Source of the DNA: UBA4742 sp037138595
Lineage (GTDB): Bacteria; Actinomycetota; Acidimicrobiia; Acidimicrobiales; Acidimicrobilacustridaceae
DNA: 64,000 bases
NCBI GenBank assembly: GCA_037138595.1
Contig: JBAXIB010000016.1
Coordinates: 19,107 to 83,106 of the forward strand
Reading direction: 5' to 3'
Position 1 is the stretch's first letter; each line of letters opens with the position of its first letter. The position numbers were made by a program, and so were the translations under genes. The notes under the pieces are model-generated. The model was not told where the DNA came from, made no database searches, and saw only the letters and a program-made list of their open reading frames with translations. Below, piece by piece: positions 10,501 through 17,340 of the stretch.

Positions 10501-10728
10501 TCGCCTCAAGTGCGCGTCGGGCGCTACCGCAGCGATTCGAGCCTCGAGGTCAGCGGTGCTGCCGCTGTCTATGACGAGAAGCGACGCATTGCGATATCCC
10601 TGCGCAACCACGCTGGCCAAAGACTGCTCGAGCCAATCGCCGGGATCGTGAGTGACCATGACCACCACGACTGGCGGCACAAGGGTTTCGCCCTCGGACT
10701 CAATTTGGGGTTCATCGGGCACATCCAC
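7522..10728 (-). CDS. Large glycosyltransferase family 2 membrane protein
   Basis: A 1068-aa protein. Residues about 15-260 form a GT2 catalytic domain with VMVTHDPGDWLEQSL, the DSGS nucleotide-binding region and CHDDVRLDPD as the DxD-type metal site. The rest has roughly a dozen membrane segments and an extracytoplasmic C-terminal beta region, ending in a final TM (VVWLLLLLYLF). Such GT2-GTC-like fusions occur widely in Actinobacteria next to DUF5719; the sugar and acceptor are not known. The start is a GTG at 10728, 9 nt after a TAGCCT box, so this is probably the first gene of the operon through the L,D-transpeptidase. Confidence 0.9.
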   Translation of the reverse strand: MDVPDEPQIESEGETLVPPVVVVMVTHDPGDWLEQSLASVVAQGYRNASLLVIDSGSTADLEARIAAVAPDAHLRRMPENVGFGPAANSVLKSVEGAAFYLFCHDDVRLDPDVLQVMVEEAFRSNAGVVGGKVVEWDDPTRILQVGMGADKTGAPAPYAERGELDQEQHDAVRDVFYVPGAATLIRADLFEALGGFDPGIELLGEDLDLSWRAHVAGARVLVAPSARLAHLEALGERRSIDDRRRLQMRHRLRSSKVCSTFWTRVRVIPQAALIAFIELIYSIVLGRFHHAGDIVHAWWWNARRRKDIHDRRAQLKLHRAVSDSDVRRLQVRGSSRFSAFLRGQLGSGDDRLGSMTGAGRDLVGNLRSSSARSSLVAWIAVLGLIVIGSRQIFTDGLPAVGQFAAFPTQPSTLLSQWLSGFRDTGLGSVSPAPTFLGLIGGLGYVVFGAMSLLRTVLVVGALPLGVIGIWRLARPLGTRRARIVTLVVYACIPIGFNAIAQGRWSGLVIYAFAPWMMNQILRGSQLAPFGSVGGEPGPGITDRPLTYRIVMLGLVTALAAMLVPFAMVVVPVMALTFVLGGLIVGEVKAALRIVGVAAGGVAVAFVLHVPWSVSLLTGGWTAFVGAWSDGGRAMEIGSILRFETGPFGAPPIGWVFLPVGLLALLIGRRWRYSWAVRLWVLVLTGFAVVFVAAQGWLSIALPAPEVLLAPSAAALALATGLGMAAFEVDLPDYHFGWRQIASLLAGAALVLGVLPAAAAAASGRWGMPQTDLARPLRNLNGKGGGDDPYRVLWLGDADLLPVAGWKLDAPAIDDLGPGTLLSYGTSREGMPDVSTAIAGSDSGATSHLLDALQIAAAGGTSRLGALLAPMGVRFIVVPLGNAPRPFETGPTIVPTQLLTMLDGQLDLSNVDVARGIIVYRNAQWAPTRALLAPDTKYPSGEGSVATRVVPALPGAATALSQQTGFQSFGGSLDNPSSVYLAEAGSQDWQLTIDGQPASRSDVLGWSNAFDARAGSHATLVFDTQWTRLGLIGAEIVVWLLLLLYLFRSRVRIEAAIDRAELEAEGELA

Positions 10729-10737
10729 AACCCCGCA

Positions 10738-10743
10738 AGGCTA
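10738..10743 (-). promoter_or_regulatory. Putative -10 hexamer TAGCCT, leaderless promoter of the GT2-DUF5719 operon
   Basis: TAGCCT on the minus strand, then 9 nt, then the GTG at 10728. The 106-nt divergent gap between 10728 and 10835 would hold the promoters for both directions. Confidence 0.5.
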
Positions 10744-10834
10744 GTCCCCACCATCACCGCTGGACCTGACCCTCAGCAGGCTTGGATCGGGCGTCGCGTT
10801 TGCCGCCATCGACAGGCTCTGCCACGATCGTTAC

Positions 10835-11011
10835 ATGGCCAACGAGCCCCTCCGGGTGCTGCGCAATACGTTTTTCACCAGCGTGGGGTTCAGTGTGCTC
10901 GCATTCCAAAAAGCTCAGGTTCGCCGCGTCGAAATCCAAAAGTCAGTGAAACCGCAACTTGAAGCCGTTCACGAGCAACTTCGAAGCGCGACTAGTCGGA
11001 TCACAACCTAA
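10835..11011 (+). CDS. Small conserved-looking protein, 58 aa
   Basis: An ATG frame of 58 residues beginning MANEPLRVLRNTFFTSVGF and ending in SRITT. The N-terminal half is hydrophobic to amphipathic (TFFTSVGFSVLAF) and the C-terminal half is a charged helix (QVRRVEIQKSVKPQLEAV), so it looks like a small membrane-associated or helical protein. It sits 12 nt before the GT4 gene on the same strand and starts the rightward cluster. No strong ribosome site was seen. Support is the composition, the tight spacing and the absence of any competing gene in the gap. I do not recognise its family. Confidence 0.6.
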   Translation: MANEPLRVLRNTFFTSVGFSVLAFQKAQVRRVEIQKSVKPQLEAVHEQLRSATSRITT

Positions 11012-11023
11012 ACGTCACCGCTG

Positions 11024-12172
11024 ATGCGTCTCGCGTTCGATGCCACCTCACTACTCGGACCGCGAACTGGTGTCGGGGTAGTTGCGACTGAACTCTTACG
11101 GCGTATTGGACAACGCGACGACCTTGATGTCACTGCGTTTGGCCTCACGTGGAAAGGTCGGTCTCGCCTCGATGCCGAAGTTCCTCTCGGCGTCGGTGTC
11201 TCGCATCGACCGATGGCGGCTCGGCCACTTCGCTTCGCTTGGACACACACCAATCGACCGCCAATTGAGTGGTGGACTGGATCAATCGACGTCGTGCACG
11301 GACCGAATTTCGTCGTGCCGCCGAGCCGACGCGCTCGACAACTCGTCACCGTGCACGACCTCACTTGCATGCGTTTCCCCGAGCTGTGCACCCCCGACAC
11401 GCTGGCTTACCCCCAACTCATCGGTCGAGCGATCACCCGAGGAGCAACCATCCATGTTGTGTCCCATTTTGTTGCCGATGAAGTTCAAGAATTATTCGGC
11501 CTCAGCCAAGATCGAATCGTGGTGGTGCCCAACGGCGTCAATCCACCTTCGCCAAACTTGAGCGACGTCGAACAGGAACAAATCATCGCTCGCGGCCGCC
11601 AACTCGCTGGCGGCCATCGATTCGTTCTTGGACTCGGAACAATTGAGCCTCGAAAAGACTTTCCGTTGTTGGTGCAAGCGTTTACTGCGCTGGCGGCAAA
11701 CGATGCTGACGTGCGCTTGGTCATCGCAGGACCCCCAGGCTGGGGCGCCGATGCGCTAGCGAATGAAATTGAGGCAAGTCCATTCAGAGCGAGAATCGTG
11801 ACATTGGGCTGGATTCCTGACCATGACCGCACGGCATTGCTGTCGGCCGCAACGGTTTTTGCATTTCCATCCAAGTACGAAGGATTCGGACTACCACCGC
11901 TAGAAGCCATGAGCATGGGCACTCCCGTCGTCTCAAGCAAAGCGGGCGCGCTACCAGAAGTGATCGCAGACGGTGGACTGCTCGTCGCAGTCGGCGACGT
12001 TGACGCACTCGCCAGTGCGATCGATTCGGTACTGGCCAATGAGATACTCGCCAATCAACTGCGCCAACGAGGGTTCGCTCGCGCGGCAACCTACGATTGG
12101 GACACAAGCGCTGATGCTCTCGTTGCGGTGTATCACGGCCTCGCCGGAGCACAGAGTGAACAGCACGGTTGA
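11024..12172 (+). CDS. Glycosyltransferase family 4 (GT-B)
   Basis: A 382-aa GT4 enzyme that would transfer a sugar from a nucleotide donor during surface-glycan assembly. Visible elements are the N-terminal acceptor fold (MRLAFDATSLLGPRTGVG), the VTVHDLT segment, GTIEPRKDFPLLVQAF in the linker to the second fold, and the donor-binding PSKYEGFGLPPLEAM with the ExxxxxxxE arrangement near the C-terminus. Closest in style to WbaZ/MtfB mannosyltransferases, but the specificity is not readable. A TAAACG box lies 9 nt before the ATG, an imperfect match to the leaderless pattern. It follows the 58-aa gene by 12 nt. Confidence 0.9.
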   Translation: MRLAFDATSLLGPRTGVGVVATELLRRIGQRDDLDVTAFGLTWKGRSRLDAEVPLGVGVSHRPMAARPLRFAWTHTNRPPIEWWTGSIDVVHGPNFVVPPSRRARQLVTVHDLTCMRFPELCTPDTLAYPQLIGRAITRGATIHVVSHFVADEVQELFGLSQDRIVVVPNGVNPPSPNLSDVEQEQIIARGRQLAGGHRFVLGLGTIEPRKDFPLLVQAFTALAANDADVRLVIAGPPGWGADALANEIEASPFRARIVTLGWIPDHDRTALLSAATVFAFPSKYEGFGLPPLEAMSMGTPVVSSKAGALPEVIADGGLLVAVGDVDALASAIDSVLANEILANQLRQRGFARAATYDWDTSADALVAVYHGLAGAQSEQHG

Positions 12173-12262
12173 CAGCTTGCGACTCAGACTCGCACCTGAG
12201 CCTCCATCGGATGCCTACACTCGTGCCGCAGGGTCAGCCGACGCAGGGGTGTGCACAAAACG

Positions 12263-13162
12263 ATGAAAGCATTGGTCACCGGCGCCGCCGGATTTGTCGG
12301 CCGGCACCTCATCACTCATCTGCAAACGATGGGTGATGACGTCGTAGGGATCGACTTGCAAGATGGTCCCGACTTGCTCGATGGCGAGGCTCTCCGCGAC
12401 AAGATTCTCGGGACCTCGCCCGATGCCGTGTATCACCTCGGCGGTTGGAGCGACATAGGCGGTTCATGGACTGACCCCCAGGGCGCTTTTCGAGCCAATG
12501 CCGACGGAACCCTCAACCTGTTGCAGGCCTGCATCGCCGCGAAGGTTCCCCGAGTGCTATCGGTCAGCAGCGCTGACGTTTACGGCAAGGTCATGTTGAC
12601 CGAGTTGCCGATCAATGAACAATCTGAATTGCGACCGATTACGCCGTATGCGGCAAGCAAGATTGCGGCCGACTTCCTGGGCTTGCAAGCATTTCTTGGC
12701 TATGGCCTCGATGTCATTCGGGTCCGTGCGTTTAACCATCTTGGGCCCGGGCAAACCAACCGTTTTGTCGCGTCAGCGATTGCCGAGCGTGTAGCGACCA
12801 ATGAGCGCGACGGATCCGAAATCGTCCCCGTCGGAAATCTTTCACCGCGACGCGACTTCACCGACGTCCGCGATGTCGTTCGGGCCTACCGACTACTCGT
12901 CGAGCATGGTTCTGCCGGCGAGGCATACAACGTCTGCTCTGGAAACGACATCGCAATTAGCGAACTCGCTGACAACATTTTGCGTCTTTCCGACCGGCCG
13001 ATGCGACTTGAAGAAGACTCATCGCTTCAACGTCCAGTAGACGTGCCAGTTTTGCTGGGTGATCCAACCAAAGTGTTTCAAGCCACCAATTGGTCACCAG
13101 AAATCTCGCTTGACCAAACGCTCATGGACCTGTTGTCGCAATGGCGACAGCTAACGCCTTGA
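12263..13162 (+). CDS. NAD-dependent epimerase/dehydratase, probable GDP-4-keto-6-deoxymannose reductase
   Basis: A 299-aa extended short-chain dehydrogenase. It has the Rossmann motif TGAAGFVG, an SSADVYG strand and the catalytic YAASK. It resembles GDP-6-deoxy-D-mannose reductases (Rmd type), and its proximity to gmd, which makes the GDP-4-keto substrate, supports that role: the product would be GDP-D-rhamnose or a related deoxysugar. The stereochemistry cannot be read from sequence. Start ATG 12263 (MKALVTG); a GTG at 12251 would add four residues. A GGGG-rich stretch lies about 12 nt upstream, and TACACT at 12216-12221 is a possible -10 for a leadered transcript. Confidence 0.85.
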   Translation: MKALVTGAAGFVGRHLITHLQTMGDDVVGIDLQDGPDLLDGEALRDKILGTSPDAVYHLGGWSDIGGSWTDPQGAFRANADGTLNLLQACIAAKVPRVLSVSSADVYGKVMLTELPINEQSELRPITPYAASKIAADFLGLQAFLGYGLDVIRVRAFNHLGPGQTNRFVASAIAERVATNERDGSEIVPVGNLSPRRDFTDVRDVVRAYRLLVEHGSAGEAYNVCSGNDIAISELADNILRLSDRPMRLEEDSSLQRPVDVPVLLGDPTKVFQATNWSPEISLDQTLMDLLSQWRQLTP

Positions 13163-13211
13163 CCAAGCGCGCTGATGCGGTCGAGTTCCGTCAGCGATTC
13201 AGAAAACCCAA

Positions 13212-13688
13212 CTAGGCAGATCGAGCCTGGCCGAATCGGGCCACGACTCGGTTGATCGCATCGGCCACGGCATCGCACTCGCGCCGGTCAAATGTTTGAG
13301 CGGCCAAAAACCGGAGTCGGACTCGCCACTGTTCAAGTCGCCGGTCGGCTTCACCAGCCGACAGACCAATAATCCATTCCAAATCGAGGTCAAGCAACTT
13401 GAGTTGCATTTCGACCTCGGTATAGCGAGCAGCCACCACCGGCAACCGATCAACCTTCGCAACCGGGTAATTGGTACCCGAAACCAGGACCCACGGTTCG
13501 ACCTTGAAAAGACCAGCCATCAACGTCACCGTGCGCTCACTCGGATCACTCAGCCCCGATTCGACATGCGATACGGCTACTCGCGAGATACCTAATCGTT
13601 CCGCGAGTTCTTGCTGAGTAATGCCTAATTTCGATCGATGATCGGCGATTCGACGACCCAAATTTTCGGAAACAGGAATATCGAGCAT
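13212..13688 (-). CDS. XRE-family transcriptional regulator
   Basis: A 158-aa protein with an N-terminal helix-turn-helix of the XRE (Cro/CI) type, about residues 5-60: LGRRIADHRSKLGITQQELA, then LGISRVAVSHVESG. The remaining 100 residues are helical with no recognised effector domain. It lies between the GDP-sugar reductase and gmd on the opposite strand, divergent from gmd across a 53-bp gap holding a short palindrome, so it may control gmd and itself (inference). The start at 13688 (MLDIPVSE) is chosen; an in-frame GTG/ATG region to 13700 would add four residues. Confidence 0.88.
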   Translation of the reverse strand: MLDIPVSENLGRRIADHRSKLGITQQELAERLGISRVAVSHVESGLSDPSERTVTLMAGLFKVEPWVLVSGTNYPVAKVDRLPVVAARYTEVEMQLKLLDLDLEWIIGLSAGEADRRLEQWRVRLRFLAAQTFDRRECDAVADAINRVVARFGQARSA

Positions 13689-13704
13689 GTGCCAACCCAC
13701 TTAG

Positions 13705-13715
13705 CAGACAGTCTG
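13705..13715. promoter_or_regulatory. Candidate operator palindrome between the XRE gene and gmd
   Basis: CAGACAGTCTG is an inverted repeat with 5-nt arms and a 1-nt centre, in the 53-bp divergent gap. It would overlap the start region of the XRE transcript if TATCCT at 13724-13729 is its -10, which suits autoregulation. The short arms make chance occurrence possible. Confidence 0.35.
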
Positions 13716-13723
13716 GCCTAATC

Positions 13724-13729
13724 AGGATA
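13724..13729 (-). promoter_or_regulatory. Possible -10 hexamer TATCCT for the XRE gene
   Basis: TATCCT reads on the minus strand toward the regulator; a transcript start about 7 nt downstream would fall just ahead of the CAGACAGTCTG palindrome. It is a weak single-motif call. Confidence 0.3.
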
Positions 13730-13741
13730 GACAAACACTCT

Positions 13742-14722
13742 ATGACTCGGCGCGCGCTCATTACGGGGATCACTGGCCAAGACGGCTCGTATCTCGCCGA
13801 GTTACTCCTAGCCAAGGGCTACGACGTCATTGGAATGGTGCGACGAAGTAGCACCGTCAACTTCGAGCGAATTAGTCACCTGCAAGATGACCTGAACCTC
13901 GTTCCCGGTGACTTGCTTGACGAAGCGTCGCTCATTCAGGTTCTTCGCGAACACCGACCCGATGAGGTCTACAACCTTGCCGCGCAGAGTTTCGTGCAGA
14001 CATCTTTTGGCCAACCAGTTCTCACTGGCGAAACCACCGCGCTAGGCGTGACTCGACTTCTTGACGCAATCCGCATCGTTGACCCCGATGTTCGTTTTTA
14101 CCAAGCCAGTAGCAGCGAAATGTTCGGCAAAGTCGTCGAGGTCCCGCAGGTCGAAAGCACACCGTTTTATCCGCGCAGTCCCTACGGGGTGGCAAAGGTC
14201 TACGGTCACTGGATAACAGTCAACTACCGCGAGAGTTACGATCTTCACGCTTCATCCGGAATCTTGTTCAATCACGAGAGTCCTCGCCGTGGTCTCGAAT
14301 TCGTCACGCGAAAGATCAGTCATGGCGTAGCGCGAATAAAACACGGTCTTGATAGCGAACTGCGGCTCGGCAATCTCGAAGCCCAACGCGACTGGGGTTT
14401 TGCTGGCGACTACGTCGACGCGATGTGGCGCATGCTCCAACAGGATTCGCCGTCCGATTTCGTCGTATCCACCGGCGAAACACATTCGGTTCGCGACTTC
14501 TGTCAGATCGCATTCCGTCATGCTGATCTCGATTACGAGGAATTTGTCATCCAAGACGAACGATTCTTCCGGCCTGCCGAAGTTGATCTCCTTGTCGGTG
14601 ATGCATCCAAAGCTCGTAACGTGCTGGGATGGGAACCCAAAACCACTTTCGCCGACCTCGTCACATCAATGGTCGAAGCCGACCTGCGCGAACTGGGCAC
14701 CAGGCTGCGAAACCAGGCCTAA
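13742..14722 (+). CDS. gmd: GDP-mannose 4,6-dehydratase
   Basis: A 326-aa SDR enzyme converting GDP-D-mannose to GDP-4-keto-6-deoxy-D-mannose. Diagnostic features are GITGQDGSYLAELLL at the N-terminus, VNFERISHL, NLAAQSFV, the catalytic region SSSEMFG with YPRSPYGVAKVYGHW, and FNHESPRRG, all typical of Gmd. The length is slightly shorter than E. coli Gmd but normal for bacterial forms. The product probably feeds the reductase at 12263. The ATG at 13742 lies in the divergent gap with the XRE gene. cofD follows after 16 nt, so cotranscription with the F420 genes is likely. Confidence 0.95.
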   Translation: MTRRALITGITGQDGSYLAELLLAKGYDVIGMVRRSSTVNFERISHLQDDLNLVPGDLLDEASLIQVLREHRPDEVYNLAAQSFVQTSFGQPVLTGETTALGVTRLLDAIRIVDPDVRFYQASSSEMFGKVVEVPQVESTPFYPRSPYGVAKVYGHWITVNYRESYDLHASSGILFNHESPRRGLEFVTRKISHGVARIKHGLDSELRLGNLEAQRDWGFAGDYVDAMWRMLQQDSPSDFVVSTGETHSVRDFCQIAFRHADLDYEEFVIQDERFFRPAEVDLLVGDASKARNVLGWEPKTTFADLVTSMVEADLRELGTRLRNQA

Positions 14723-14738
14723 CGGCAGGATCTCGAAC

Positions 14739-15680
14739 GTGATCACTGTTTTATCTGGAGGTGTCGGCGCAGCCCGTATGTTGGCTGGCATCGTTCAAGT
14801 AGTCCCGCCGAGCGATGTCGTCGCGATCGTCAATACCGGAGACGACCTGGTGATGCACGGACTCGAGATCAGCCCTGACCTCGACACCATCACCTACACG
14901 CTCGCTGGCGAAATTGATGCCGACCGCGGCTGGGGACTCACAGGCGAAACCTGGCATGCGATGCAATCGTTGGAGCGTTACGGCGGCGAGACATGGTTCG
15001 GCCTCGGCGATCGAGACATCGGAACTCACCTCTACCGCACTTCCCGCAAACACCAAGGAGACACCCTCAGTGACATCACCGCCGACATCTGTCGCGCTTG
15101 GGGCCTTGGTCTGAGATTGTTGCCAGTCACCAACGACGAATTACGCACGCGCGTGACGGTTGCGATCGACGGCGAAATCAGTTTCCAAGAATACTTTGTG
15201 CAGCGGCACCATTCGGTCGCGGTGAGCGACGTCCGATTTGCGGGAGCTGACTCGGCGTCCGCAGCACCCGGCGTGCTCGAAGCAATTGACACCGCTGACA
15301 CCATTGTCATCGCACCATCGAATCCAATCGTGTCGATTGGACCCATCTTGGCCATTGACCCAATTCGCCAAGCGGTGCAATCGCGACGCGACTCGGTGGT
15401 CGCCGTTTCACCGATCATCGCGGGAAGCGCACTCAAGGGACCCGCCGACCGTCTGTTAACCGAACTTGGCCACGAAAGTTCAGTCGTCGGGGTGGCACGC
15501 ATCTACGCATCGCTGGCCGCGACGCTGGTGATTGACGATGCCGACGCCCACCTTGCACCTGACGTTGAGGCCGAAGGCATGACTTGTATCGTTGCGCCAA
15601 CAATCATGTCGACACCGCAACGATCTGCTGCCCTTGCATTAGTTGTGCTCGCCGCTCGAAGCCACGGAGTCACCCCATGA
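14739..15680 (+). CDS. cofD: 2-phospho-L-lactate transferase CofD (coenzyme F420 biosynthesis)
   Basis: A 313-aa CofD/FbiA-type enzyme that joins the phospholactyl (or enolpyruvyl) phosphate group from its GDP-activated donor to the deazaflavin Fo, giving F420-0 or dehydro-F420-0. Seen are the N-terminal ITVLSGGVGAARMLAG, NTGDDLVMHGLEISPDLDT, RGWGLTGETWHAM and the IAPSNPIVSIGPIL loop, all family signatures. The GTG at 14739 follows an AGGA site by about 8 nt and begins directly at the conserved glycine-rich strand; a longer frame starting inside gmd is spurious. The stop overlaps the start of cofE by 4 nt (ATGA), so translation is coupled. Confidence 0.95.
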   Translation: MITVLSGGVGAARMLAGIVQVVPPSDVVAIVNTGDDLVMHGLEISPDLDTITYTLAGEIDADRGWGLTGETWHAMQSLERYGGETWFGLGDRDIGTHLYRTSRKHQGDTLSDITADICRAWGLGLRLLPVTNDELRTRVTVAIDGEISFQEYFVQRHHSVAVSDVRFAGADSASAAPGVLEAIDTADTIVIAPSNPIVSIGPILAIDPIRQAVQSRRDSVVAVSPIIAGSALKGPADRLLTELGHESSVVGVARIYASLAATLVIDDADAHLAPDVEAEGMTCIVAPTIMSTPQRSAALALVVLAARSHGVTP

Positions 15681-16393
15681 GCCGCCTCGAAGTATTTGGT
15701 TTGCCTGGTATCGGAGAAATTCATCCAGGCGACGATCTCGCCGGGATCATCATCGACGCGGCAACTCAATCGCCCGAGACTTCACTAGCCAACGGCGATG
15801 TGATCGTGGTCACCCAAAAAATCGTGTCAAAAGCCGAAGGTCAACTAGTCGAAATAGACGCCAGCGATCCGCTCAGCCACAAGCCTCTCGTCGAATCTGA
15901 ATCCGTACGCATCTTGCGCCGCCGCGGTGACTTGATCATTAGCGAAACTCGACACGGATTTGTCTGCGCCAATGCGGGTATCGATCTTTCGAATGTCGAG
16001 TCTGGATTTGCCGCACTGCTTCCCGAGGACAGCGATCGTTCCGCAAGGCGAATACGCGATGGGATACGCGGTCGCATTGCTGTGTCAGTCGCTGTCATCG
16101 TGAGCGACACCTTTGGACGAACTTGGCGACGCGGCGTTACCGACGTTGCCATCGGGTCAGCCGGTATCGCCGCCGTCCTTGATCTGCGGGGCACACCCGA
16201 TGCGCTTGGTCGCGAGATGCAGGTTACTGAGGTAGCAGTCGTTGATGAGATCGCCTGTGCTGCTGAACTCGTCATGGGTAAGACCAGCAATATCCCGGTC
16301 GCAATTGTTCGTGGCATCGACACAACTTGGTTTCGTGATGGCAGCGTCCGTGACGAAATTGTCAGGCACCCCAGCGACGACCTGTTTCGCTAA
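15677..16393 (+). CDS. cofE: Coenzyme F420-0:L-glutamate ligase CofE
   Basis: A 238-aa GTP-dependent ligase adding the gamma-linked glutamate tail of coenzyme F420. Family marks are DVIVVTQKIVSKAEGQ near residue 45, RHGFVCANAGID, VIVSDTFGRTWRRGVTDVAI and LRGTPDALGREMQVTE. It lacks the C-terminal nitroreductase-like half that is fused to this domain in mycobacterial FbiB, so any dehydro-F420 reductase must be encoded elsewhere. The start is the ATG at 15677 overlapping the cofD stop. The end overlaps the convergent galE gene by 4 nt. Confidence 0.95.
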   Translation: MSRLEVFGLPGIGEIHPGDDLAGIIIDAATQSPETSLANGDVIVVTQKIVSKAEGQLVEIDASDPLSHKPLVESESVRILRRRGDLIISETRHGFVCANAGIDLSNVESGFAALLPEDSDRSARRIRDGIRGRIAVSVAVIVSDTFGRTWRRGVTDVAIGSAGIAAVLDLRGTPDALGREMQVTEVAVVDEIACAAELVMGKTSNIPVAIVRGIDTTWFRDGSVRDEIVRHPSDDLFR

Positions 16394-17340
16394 CCGCGGT
16401 TGCGGCGAAACCAGTCAAGGACCGCAACGGAACCCGTATCAAGATCGGTCCAAGGCTTCCACCCGAGATACAGGCCTGCTTTACCCGGGTTGAGTGATGA
16501 CCGAGCAAGTTCACCCGGTCGGGGCGGAGCGTAAACCGCAGGCGTCGTTACGCCGGCAGCCGCCGACATTGAGCCATACAGTTCGTTGACCGACGTTTCG
16601 ACTCCAGTGCCGATGTTGGCCAAGAGTCCACTACCGGTATCGGCCGCGCGAACAAAAGCGTCTACGGCATCGTCGACAAAGACAAAATCTCGAGTTTGGG
16701 TGCCGTCGCCAAAAATGGTGCACGGTTCGCCACCGAGTAAGCGGCCGGCAAAGATCGCGACCACTCCGGCTTCGCCGTGAGGATCCTGTCGGGGTCCATA
16801 GATATTGGCCATCGCTAACGCGGTGAACTCCAACGAGTGAAGCTCTCGATACGCGAACAGGTAGTCACCGACCACCTTTTTCGCAACGCCGTAAGGCGAA
16901 ATGGGGCGTTGCGGCTGACTCTCATCGATCGGGAGGTCCTCAGGCGCAGGATCGCCGTAGATCGTGCCCCCGCTTGAAGCAAACACCACCTTTCTGGCTC
17001 CAGCTAGGCGGGCTCCTTCAAGAATCTGCAAACTCCCGATGATGTTGACTCCTGCGTCGAATACCGGGCGTTCCACCGACACCCGCACATCAGCCTGGGC
17101 GGCAAGATGAAAAATGACTTCGGGTTCGCGTCGAACGATCAGGTCGATGACCGCGGGCTCGCGAATATCAATCTGATGAAAACTAAATGCATGCGATCGA
17201 TCGGCCCGAGCGTCACGGAGATTGGCCAGTGAACCGCTTGAGAGGTCATCGATAACGTCGACCTGATGACCTTCAGCAAGGAGGCGGTCGACAAGTGTCG
17301 AACCAATAAAGCCTGCGCCGCCAGTGACAATCGTCTTCAT
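16390..17340 (-). CDS. galE: UDP-glucose 4-epimerase family protein
   Basis: A 316-aa SDR epimerase with TGGAGFIGSTLVDRLL, the SSGGTIYG strand, the catalytic YGVAK and NIYGPRQDPHGEAGVVAIFA, which closely recalls the short actinobacterial GalE (the type found in mycobacteria). It would interconvert UDP-glucose and UDP-galactose, possibly giving galactose for the surface glycan or wall. It is the last gene of a three-gene minus-strand operon, overlapping the nucleotidyltransferase by 4 nt. Exact substrate among UDP-hexoses is not proven by sequence. Confidence 0.85.
   Translation of the reverse strand: MKTIVTGGAGFIGSTLVDRLLAEGHQVDVIDDLSSGSLANLRDARADRSHAFSFHQIDIREPAVIDLIVRREPEVIFHLAAQADVRVSVERPVFDAGVNIIGSLQILEGARLAGARKVVFASSGGTIYGDPAPEDLPIDESQPQRPISPYGVAKKVVGDYLFAYRELHSLEFTALAMANIYGPRQDPHGEAGVVAIFAGRLLGGEPCTIFGDGTQTRDFVFVDDAVDAFVRAADTGSGLLANIGTGVETSVNELYGSMSAAAGVTTPAVYAPPRPGELARSSLNPGKAGLYLGWKPWTDLDTGSVAVLDWFRRNRG

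Noticed and set aside
10087..10962. A 291-codon plus-strand open frame
   Set aside because: It is antisense to the GT2 catalytic domain (7522-10728), whose motifs are clear, and has no family pattern; it also overlaps the 58-aa gene.
14349..14738. An N-terminal extension of CofD starting inside gmd
   Set aside because: It would overlap gmd by about 370 nt; CofD homology begins at the GTG at 14739 with an AGGA site.
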